Below are positions 26,534 through 32,423 of a DNA stretch of 32,423 nucleotides, one piece after another. Source of the stretch: Bacteroidaceae bacterium (GTDB lineage Bacteria; Bacteroidota; Bacteroidia; Bacteroidales; Bacteroidaceae); contig JAKSIS010000026.1 in the NCBI GenBank assembly GCA_024398665.1, forward strand, positions 1-32,423, written 5' to 3'. Every line of letters starts with the position of its first letter. Position 1 is the first letter of the stretch. Under the pieces are notes generated by a model. The model did no database searches. It saw only the letters and a list, made by a program, of their open reading frames with translations, and had not been told where the DNA came from. Both the position numbers and the translations under genes were made by a program.

Positions 26534-27523
26534 CATGCTGTCACGCCTTTCAACATATGTACCCAGAATGCCTGTGCCGCTGCCTTGAATGTTGGTCCAC
26601 AGTGTTATGGGTTCGCTCATGATTCCGCTCTGGTTCATGAATTTCCTTACGGATTTCTGGTAGGTGTATGTGGCCAGGGACATGGAGCGGACACTGTATC
26701 GGACAGAAAATTCAGCACGTACGGTAGGCATATTGAAAAGACTGTCCAAGGATTCCCTGAGTATCTCGAATTCAAAATGGGTGGTGTCTGACAACTGCCT
26801 GTCAGTGAATGTGAAACTGTGCGCGCCGGTGCATACCACAGGAATAAGGTCCATCATGTCAATGAATGAGTTGGCCGTGTCCAGCATTTCAACGGCGATC
26901 ATCGTGCCTGTGGGAAGACGGTAGCTCAAGGGCAGATGTATGGTGTCAGTCGTGATACCGTTCCACATTACAACGGTGGAATAGGGGTCAAACTCCAGCT
27001 GGAAGTAACGGTTTGAGGATTCGCCTTTCAAGAGGCTCAGGTCGAACACGCATACGGAATCGATGCTTCCTACGTCAAGCCCCTGATAGTATATGGTGTC
27101 AATTGAAACGCCGTTCATTGCGAACGGACGGTAAAACGTGTCAACGCTCCATTCTATCTGCTGCGGGACTGTGTCTGTGGCTGTAATGCTGCCGTATTCG
27201 GGATGGCTGGCGCTTATGCTGACAACGCTGCCCGGCTGCAGCGTGCGGACATCGGCATAGCGCATGGTCTCACTGTCATATGTCAGTCTGCGACTTACTC
27301 CGTCAATTGTCATGCTGACATCGGCGTCGGTGACTGCGGCTGCAGCGGTGCGCGGTTCCAGGAAGAATGTGCTGCGCGTAAGTCTCAGATATGCAGTGTC
27401 ACCTGCGCGGTTCATGCTGTTGGCTACAAGTATGGGGCCGCTGTCACTGCCGCGGTACTCTATGTCCTTTGTACATGCGCATGCAAGAAGTCCGATGAGA
27501 ATTGTGGTGACAGTTTTCTTCAT
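26516..27523 (-). CDS. DUF4249-family outer-membrane lipoprotein
   Basis: A 335-residue lipoprotein with signal peptide (about 1-15) and a lipobox around LLACAC; Cys15 or Cys17 would be lipidated. The sequence suits the DUF4249 family: an early LVANSMNRAGDTAYLRLTRS strand pair, an Ig-like VTDADVSMTIDGV segment, then a beta-rich domain with NRYFQLEFDPY. It is 5 nt downstream of the TonB-dependent receptor gene on the same strand, the usual pairing for this family. It is therefore likely to be a surface partner of that receptor. The ligand is unknown. Confidence 0.87.
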   Translation of the reverse strand: MKKTVTTILIGLLACACTKDIEYRGSDSGPILVANSMNRAGDTAYLRLTRSTFFLEPRTAAAAVTDADVSMTIDGVSRRLTYDSETMRYADVRTLQPGSVVSISASHPEYGSITATDTVPQQIEWSVDTFYRPFAMNGVSIDTIYYQGLDVGSIDSVCVFDLSLLKGESSNRYFQLEFDPYSTVVMWNGITTDTIHLPLSYRLPTGTMIAVEMLDTANSFIDMMDLIPVVCTGAHSFTFTDRQLSDTTHFEFEILRESLDSLFNMPTVRAEFSVRYSVRSMSLATYTYQKSVRKFMNQSGIMSEPITLWTNIQGSGTGILGTYVERRDSMSLARY

Positions 27524-27528
27524 GGTTT

Positions 27529-29958
27529 TCAGAATGATACGGTGTAACTTAATGTGGGCAGGATAGGGAACAGGGTGAGCTGTCTCAAGGTCCTGCAGTC
27601 GACATAACCGCCCGATGAAGCGTCATACCGGCTCTCCGTATAAACGTAGACCAGGAACGGATTGCGGTTGTTGTAGGCGTTGTATATGCTCAGGTTCAGG
27701 GTGCGTCTTACGCGGTCTGAAAAATTGCGGTGCCAGTTGAAACCCAGGTCCAGACGGTGGGTGGGGTTCAGGCGCATGTTGTTGCGGCCGGCATAGTAGC
27801 CCAGCTCCGGTTCGGCCTGGTAGACGTTCTTGTCAGGCATGTCGGACTCATAGTACTGCGTGTACATTGTGCCGCAGTTTCCGGTCTCGTAAATCCATGT
27901 CGCTGACATGTCGAAACGGTCACTGAAACGGTAGTTGCATGTGACATCGAATTCGTGGCGGCGGTCATATTTGGCGTCAAACGGCCTGCCGCCGTTCAGA
28001 ACCATGCCGCTGCGGTCAAACTGACGCCGGGTGCGGCTCCAGGTATATGACACCCATCCGTTCAGGCGTCCTATGGAACGCTGCGCCATGAATTCCATTC
28101 CGTAGCTCCAGCCCCGGCCCATGGCTATCTTTTCCTGCCAGTTGTCGTCGCTGCCGCCTATGAAACTGACTCCTTCCTTATATTCCAGAAGGTTGTCCTC
28201 AGTCTTGTAATATCCCTCAAGTGACAGGTCTGCAATATCTTCAAGCTGGTAGAACGCTCCGGCGGCAATCTGATGCGAATGCTCGGGACGGATTGTTTCG
28301 GTGACCGGAACCCACAGGTCCGTGGGCAGGCTGACCGTGTTGTTTGAAAGCAGATGTACGTACTGCGTCATGTAGGCGTATCCGGTTTTCAGCGAGAAAT
28401 TCTCCGAAAGCAGGAAGCGCATGCTCAGTCGCGGTTCCAGGCTGCTGAATGTCTTCCCGCCCACATTGAAGAGTGACATGCTCAGTCCTGTATTGGCTTT
28501 GATGACCTGTGTCAGGGATATGTCATCCTCCAGATAGAACTGGCATTCGTGGGCGCGTATGCTGTTCTCTCCGAAACTGATATGGTTGTCAAGCACCGTG
28601 TCGCCGCTTTCCCTGAATGTACCGTCCATGTCAACGCAGACAACGTCCGGGTTGAAGCGGTGGTGGGTATAGAATGCCCCGAACCGTGTGTCATGCACTG
28701 ATGACGGGGTCCAGTGCATATCGGCACGCAGGGTGTAGTCATATATGCCTGAATTCATGTCCAGTCCGGCGTAACTGCTCTCACCTGTCGTCTTGTCCGT
28801 TTCAGTCACACCTATGCCCATCCTGTGGCGGTAGCGCGTGTGGTTTGCGCTTATGTCCATGAACAGTTTGGGGCTGCATATGCGGTTCCACCGTATTGCT
28901 GCAACTGTATTGCCCCATTTCCAGTCCAGCTTGTCCTTTATGCGGGATCCGGTATCGGATTCCAGATAGTTGAAGAAGATGTCGTCATCGCCGCTGTACC
29001 AGCTCACGTAAAGGCGGTCAGTGTCACTGAACTTGTGGTTCAGCTTGACATTAAGGTCATAGAAATAGTAGCCCATGCTCATGTCATCCTGCATGTCGGA
29101 AAACTTGAAACTGTCGTTCAGCTTTATGGCGGCATTGACCATAAGATCCGAATAGGTGCGGCGTGCGGATATGTTGAATGACGTCCGGTCCTTGACAATG
29201 GGGCCTTCCAGATTGAATTTTGATGAAACCATGCCGATGGAAACGTTGCCGTGGTAGTTTTCCATGTCTCCGTCCTTCATCCTGATGTCCACGACCGATG
29301 ACAGGCGTCCGCAGTAGTGTGCCGGAAAACTGCCCTTGTACAGCGTTACGTTCTTCAGTGCATCGGGGTTGAAGACCGAAAAGAATCCGAACATGTGGTT
29401 CACGTTGTACACCGGCACACCGTCAATGAGCAGCAGGTTTTCATCAGGATTGCCGCCGCGTACGTATATCCCGGCCGTGGCTTCGGTGCCGGTCTGCACT
29501 CCGGGGAGCAGCTGCAGGGCCTTGAGCACATCGGCCTCACCGAAAACGGCCGGAACGGCCTTGATCTGTTCAATTGGAATGTCAATTGCACTCATCTGCG
29601 AACCTTTGACGCTCAGGTCCAGACGGTTGCCCACAATTGTGACTTCATCCAGGCTGGCCAGCGCTTCAAGTTCGAAATTAAGGCTTATGTCCCTGTCAAG
29701 TGTGATGGACTGCGTGTGCGTACGGTAGCCTACATAGCCGGTGCGCAGGTTGACAGTGCCGTCGGGCAGGGTTATCGAGTAGAATCCGTATTCGTTGGTG
29801 ATGGCTCCGCGACCGCCGTCCAGATCCAGAATTGTAGCGCCGATAAGTGTCTCGTGGCTCTGAGCGTCCCATATGTAGCCGCTTATAGTGTGCTTCTGGC
29901 CAACTGCATATGCTGTGCATAAGGTCAGAATAAGAATGAGCGACAGGATTCTTTTCAT
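27529..29958 (-). CDS. TonB-dependent outer-membrane receptor with CarboxypepD-like domain
   Basis: An 809-residue outer-membrane transporter powered by TonB. From the ATG at 29958 there is a signal peptide (MKRILSL to about residue 21), a carboxypeptidase-regulatory-like domain (HTISGYIWDAQSHETLIGATI), then a plug domain with GIYVRGGNPDENLLLIDGVPVYN, then a large beta barrel ending in Phe (TVSF), as expected for Bam-assembled barrels. The frame is open up to 30042, but that extension runs through the promoter and a terminator hairpin and lacks a signal peptide. It lies in an operon with a DUF4249 lipoprotein. No SusD homologue is present, so this is not a classical polysaccharide-utilisation pair; the substrate is unknown. 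Confidence 0.94.
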   Translation of the reverse strand: MKRILSLILILTLCTAYAVGQKHTISGYIWDAQSHETLIGATILDLDGGRGAITNEYGFYSITLPDGTVNLRTGYVGYRTHTQSITLDRDISLNFELEALASLDEVTIVGNRLDLSVKGSQMSAIDIPIEQIKAVPAVFGEADVLKALQLLPGVQTGTEATAGIYVRGGNPDENLLLIDGVPVYNVNHMFGFFSVFNPDALKNVTLYKGSFPAHYCGRLSSVVDIRMKDGDMENYHGNVSIGMVSSKFNLEGPIVKDRTSFNISARRTYSDLMVNAAIKLNDSFKFSDMQDDMSMGYYFYDLNVKLNHKFSDTDRLYVSWYSGDDDIFFNYLESDTGSRIKDKLDWKWGNTVAAIRWNRICSPKLFMDISANHTRYRHRMGIGVTETDKTTGESSYAGLDMNSGIYDYTLRADMHWTPSSVHDTRFGAFYTHHRFNPDVVCVDMDGTFRESGDTVLDNHISFGENSIRAHECQFYLEDDISLTQVIKANTGLSMSLFNVGGKTFSSLEPRLSMRFLLSENFSLKTGYAYMTQYVHLLSNNTVSLPTDLWVPVTETIRPEHSHQIAAGAFYQLEDIADLSLEGYYKTEDNLLEYKEGVSFIGGSDDNWQEKIAMGRGWSYGMEFMAQRSIGRLNGWVSYTWSRTRRQFDRSGMVLNGGRPFDAKYDRRHEFDVTCNYRFSDRFDMSATWIYETGNCGTMYTQYYESDMPDKNVYQAEPELGYYAGRNNMRLNPTHRLDLGFNWHRNFSDRVRRTLNLSIYNAYNNRNPFLVYVYTESRYDASSGGYVDCRTLRQLTLFPILPTLSYTVSF

Positions 29959-29978
29959 TTCGTAACGGTTTTGCAATG

Positions 29979-29986
29979 CAAAGATA
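29979..29986 (-). promoter_or_regulatory. Putative promoter of the receptor/lipoprotein operon
   Basis: The minus strand reads TATCTTTG, a perfect TAnnTTTG box. Transcription would start near 29972, 14 nt before the receptor ATG. The -33 region is T-rich rather than a clear TTTG and overlaps the U-run of the preceding terminator. Confidence 0.55.
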
Positions 29987-30002
29987 CGCAATATGGGCGC
30001 AT

Positions 30003-30040
30003 AAAAAATGGAAAAGGTCTGCATAGTGCGGACCTTTTCC
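30003..30040 (-). terminator. Intrinsic terminator after the small membrane protein gene
   Basis: GGAAAAGGTC and GACCTTTTCC (30010-30019 and 30031-30040) are perfect complements; the stem extends to 13 bp with one G-U pair and a 5-nt loop. On the minus strand it is followed by six T (30003-30008). It lies 25 nt past the membrane protein stop and insulates it from the downstream receptor operon. Confidence 0.85.
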
Positions 30041-30065
30041 ATAATGCCGTATTACAGGCGGTGTG

Positions 30066-30614
30066 TCAGGCTGCAGGTGCGGCAATTTTCTTCCATCCCA
30101 TGATGAACAGGATGAATGCAGCCACATATGCAAGTTTGCCAACAATTCCTACAACGGGGATTGCGAAAAGCACTGCAGCTACAATTCCGATGATGCATGC
30201 AATTGACAGAAGCTTTGCACCTTCAGCGCCGGGGAACGATGCCGATGTCTTGAGTGCGCCGAATGCCATGAACATGAATACGAATGCCACTACCGATGCG
30301 GCTGCACTGAGGAATCCGCCGATGAGAGGAAAACTGGTGATGGCAATGCCGCCGATAAAGATCAGGACACCAAGTGCAAGTTTCTTGAGCGATGCTGCAT
30401 CGGCCTCTTCAGCAAGTGCTGCAAGGTCACCCAGCCTGAGATAGAATGCTGTCAGACCTACGGTCAGACCAACCAGTCCGATGCTTGACAGCCAGCCGCA
30501 CATGGGGATGATTGCAAAGAATGCGTAGCAGATTCCGGCGATTGCGAAAATCATGACATCCTTGTTCAGAATACCGGTAAGACGGTTCCAGCTTGATAAT
30601 TTCTCTGCTTCCAT
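30066..30614 (-). CDS. Small multi-pass membrane protein of unknown function
   Basis: A 182-residue, mostly hydrophobic protein that I do not recognise. About five to six helices are visible: around 20-42, 45-61, 78-121 (two), and 135-174 (two). A short charged N-terminus (EAEKLSSWNRL) precedes the first helix, and a polar loop with LGDLAALAEEADAASLKK lies between the second and third. Gly/Ala/Ile-rich helices and the lack of conserved charged residues inside them argue against a transporter with an ion site. The ATG at 30614 follows a leader like others in this group. It is monocistronic, with its own promoter box and intrinsic terminator. Confidence 0.8.
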   Translation of the reverse strand: MEAEKLSSWNRLTGILNKDVMIFAIAGICYAFFAIIPMCGWLSSIGLVGLTVGLTAFYLRLGDLAALAEEADAASLKKLALGVLIFIGGIAITSFPLIGGFLSAAASVVAFVFMFMAFGALKTSASFPGAEGAKLLSIACIIGIVAAVLFAIPVVGIVGKLAYVAAFILFIMGWKKIAAPAA

Positions 30615-30649
30615 AATTGATTGTTGTTAGGTTAGTGAATGTATTTTCG

Positions 30650-30657
30650 CAAATTTA
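30650..30657 (-). promoter_or_regulatory. Putative promoter of the small membrane protein gene
   Basis: The minus strand reads TAAATTTG, matching TAnnTTTG. Transcription would start near 30643 and give a 29-nt leader. No -33 element is evident. Confidence 0.42.
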
Positions 30658-30759
30658 ATAATTTATATGGTATGGCCTGTAAGGTTCTGCCTTTTTCTTT
30701 ACTGCAGTTTCATGGAATATCAGTAATTTTATTGCCGGAAATATGAAACTGCCATATAA

Positions 30760-32067
30760 ATGAACATACTTGTAAAAAATGCCGTAGTGCTTCCCATGAC
30801 CGCTTCTGAAGCATCGGGCTCATACTTTAAGGGTGCGGTGGGCGTTGAAGGCGAACGTATTGCGATGGTAAGTGACAAGGAAGCCGATGCTGACGCCTTC
30901 CTTGCGGCGCATGAAGGTGACTGTACTGTAATCGATGCTGACGGCAAGGTTGCCATGCCCGGACTGATAAACACCCATACGCATGTAGCCATGGCCCTGC
31001 TGCGCGGCATTGCCGATGACATGCCGCTCATGGAATGGCTGGAGCAGCACATATGGCCTGTTGAAGGCAGGATGGTTTATGATGACATCTATGTGGGTGC
31101 ACGTCTTGGCATGCTGGAAATGATGCTTGGCGGCACCACCACCATGGTTGACATGTACCCGTATGAGGAAGCTGTAGCTGAAGCAGCCGAAAGCGCAGGC
31201 ATACGTGCCGTGGTCTGCCCGTGTCCCATGGATTTCCGCATGGCCCATTTCGAAGAGGACTGGCGTAAGGTCAGGGAAAGATTCTCCGACAGCCGTCTGG
31301 TCACTATGATGATGGGACCCCATGCCATATATACCCTGAGCGCTGACAATCTGAAACGCTCAATTGACCTTGCTGAAGAACTGCAGTTGGGCAGCCATGT
31401 ACATCTGGCTGAAACCCGGGTCGAGGACTCCAATGCACGTGCCCAGTTCGGCATGAGCCCGACTGAATATTTTGAGAAGGCCGGTCTTTTCAAGCGCCAT
31501 ACACTGGCCGCTCACTGCGTGGTCCTGTCAGACAGTGACATTGAAATACTATCCCGTAACGGCGTGTCAGTAGCCCACAATCCGCAAAGCAATCTCAAGC
31601 TTTCATCAGGCGTGGCTCCTGTCCAGAAACTGCTGGATGCCGGAATCAATGTGGCAATAGGCACTGACGGCGCATCATCGAACAACGATCTTGACATGTG
31701 GGAGGAGATGCGCACTGCATCGCTGCTTCAGAAATGCACCACCATGAATCCGTGTGCAGTCCCTGCCTACACCGCTTTGCAGATGGCTACAGTGAACGGT
31801 GCGAAAGCCATTGGCCGTGAAGGTGAACTGGGAATGCTGAAACCGGGTGCCATGGCCGATATCATTCTTGTCGACATAGAGAAACCGCACATGTATCCGC
31901 ATACCAATCTGGTTTCTGAGCTTGTATACAGTGCAAATTCGCAGGATGTGGATACTGTGATAATAAATGGTAGGATAACCGTTCAGGGACGGAAGTGCCT
32001 GACTATGAATGCTGCAGAGGTTTGCAGAACAGCACAGCAGCACCTGGAGGCTCTTCAACTGAAGTAA
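30760..32067 (+). CDS. mtaD: 5-methylthioadenosine/S-adenosylhomocysteine deaminase-type amidohydrolase
   Basis: A 435-residue metal-dependent amidohydrolase of the ATZ/TRZ group, predicted to deaminate 5'-methylthioadenosine or S-adenosylhomocysteine to the inosyl products in the cytoplasm (methionine/adenine salvage). Metal-site and catalytic residues appear in order: NTHTHVAM (His73, His75), the family signature LLRGIADDMPLMEWL, HVHLAE (His215, Glu218), AAHCV (His252) and GTDGASSNNDLDM (Asp303). The C-terminal GAMADIILVDI strand belongs to the composite beta domain. Length is normal. Related enzymes act on guanine, chlorinated triazines or other adenosine compounds, so the substrate is probable, not certain. 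The ATG overlaps the stop of a possible six-codon upstream frame. Confidence 0.87.
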   Translation: MNILVKNAVVLPMTASEASGSYFKGAVGVEGERIAMVSDKEADADAFLAAHEGDCTVIDADGKVAMPGLINTHTHVAMALLRGIADDMPLMEWLEQHIWPVEGRMVYDDIYVGARLGMLEMMLGGTTTMVDMYPYEEAVAEAAESAGIRAVVCPCPMDFRMAHFEEDWRKVRERFSDSRLVTMMMGPHAIYTLSADNLKRSIDLAEELQLGSHVHLAETRVEDSNARAQFGMSPTEYFEKAGLFKRHTLAAHCVVLSDSDIEILSRNGVSVAHNPQSNLKLSSGVAPVQKLLDAGINVAIGTDGASSNNDLDMWEEMRTASLLQKCTTMNPCAVPAYTALQMATVNGAKAIGREGELGMLKPGAMADIILVDIEKPHMYPHTNLVSELVYSANSQDVDTVIINGRITVQGRKCLTMNAAEVCRTAQQHLEALQLK

Positions 32068-32093
32068 TTTTTTGAAAAAAAACGTCGTTTGCC

Positions 32094-32124
32094 TTTGCTT
32101 ATTTCCATTTAAGCATTACCTTTG
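32094..32124 (+). promoter_or_regulatory. Putative promoter of the tRNA genes
   Basis: TTTG (32094-32097) and TACCTTTG (32117-32124) match both parts of the Bacteroidota consensus at near-ideal spacing. Transcription would start near 32131, leaving about 110 nt before the first tRNA. That leader contains small hairpins (GAAAG-TTTA-CTTTC and CGCGA-N7-TCGCG) but no recognisable gene. Confidence 0.62.
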
Positions 32125-32239
32125 CACCGCTTTCAACGGAAAGCACTTTTTGCGGCACCTGTCGCCAAGCCGAGAGCAGAAGGAAAGTTTACTTTCATTA
32201 TGCCGAGGCGCGAAAGACAGTCGCGTATTTTGAAAAAAT

Positions 32240-32312
<73 letters not shown>

Positions 32313-32334
32313 CAGTTCTTTGAACAATTGAAAT

Positions 32335-32416
32335 GCCCAGCTGGCGGAATTGGTAGACGCGCACGTTTCAGGTGCGTGTGCCGAGAGGTGTGCAGGTTCG
32401 AGTCCTGTGCTGGGCA
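32335..32416 (+). tRNA. tRNA-Leu (anticodon CAG)
   Basis: An 82-nt class II tRNA: acceptor arms GCCCAGC and GCTGGGC pair fully, the anticodon stem is CACGT/GCGTG with loop TTCAGGT (anticodon CAG), and there is a long variable arm, as expected for leucine tRNA. The T arm is CAGG-TTCGAGT-CCTG. The discriminator is A and CCA is not encoded. It ends 7 nt before the window edge, so more tRNAs could follow. Confidence 0.97.
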
Positions 32417-32423
32417 CTTCTTT

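Noticed and set aside
29317-29922. Plus-strand open frame of 201 codons
   Set aside because: It is antisense to the receptor plug and N-terminal domain and has no family features.
29959-30042. N-terminal extension of the TonB-dependent receptor
   Set aside because: It covers the promoter box and the terminator hairpin of the preceding gene, and would bury the signal peptide.
32064-32083. T-run and A-run after mtaD as a terminator
   Set aside because: TTTTTTGAAAAAA could pair but the stem has no G-C pairs and would be unstable.

Overview
The window looks like Bacteroidota (order Bacteroidales) chromosome. The signs are promoters of the TAnnTTTG type, an adjacent TonB-dependent receptor and DUF4249-type lipoprotein, lipoprotein signal peptides on cell-surface proteins, a multi-SLBB Wza-like exporter and few strong Shine-Dalgarno sites. 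I cannot name the genus. There is no gene-free stretch longer than 300 bases; the largest gaps are 1-251, 5095-5277, 32068-32239, 20164-20319 and 30615-30759.

Layout. (a) 252-5094: a GH3 lipoprotein glycosidase on the plus strand converges on a minus-strand pair, fabD followed 4 nt later by a cytoplasmic GH13 alpha-amylase-like enzyme. (b) 5278-15736: a nine-gene plus-strand exopolysaccharide cluster of Wzx/Wzy type. It holds an initiating sugar-phosphate transferase, a Wza-like SLBB exporter, a Wzz-like chain-length protein, a Wzy-like polymerase, a Wzx-like flippase, three glycosyltransferases and a TupA-like ATP-grasp protein. Promoter-like boxes precede the first gene and two late genes. 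(c) 15739-20163: a cation/proton antiporter with a stress-protein-like tail, divergent from a UvrD/PcrA helicase. (d) 20164-26533: a visibly more A+T-rich two-gene island. It starts with an array of three direct repeats at exact 33-bp spacing, followed by an AAA ATPase with a DUF4143/nuclease-like C-terminus and then a 1626-residue protein joining a DEDD exonuclease, a RecQ-type helicase and a UvrD-type helicase. (e) 26516-30614: DUF4249 lipoprotein and TonB-dependent receptor (one operon, minus strand), then a small membrane protein with its own intrinsic terminator. (f) 30760-32067: an MTA/SAH deaminase-type amidohydrolase. (g) 32240-32416: tRNA-Gly(GCC) and tRNA-Leu(CAG) behind one promoter.

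How the parts fit. Region (b) is a nearly self-sufficient polysaccharide assembly line: lipid-linked initiation, sugar addition, flipping, polymerisation, length control and export. It has no sugar-nucleotide synthesis genes and no Wzc-type kinase. Region (e) is a surface uptake unit of unknown substrate. Region (d) is the most likely place for an undescribed system. Its two genes are co-oriented 22 nt apart, differ in base composition from their neighbours, have a structured promoter region, and encode three nucleic-acid enzyme modules beside a conserved housekeeping helicase. A role in defence against foreign DNA or in DNA repair is inference only.
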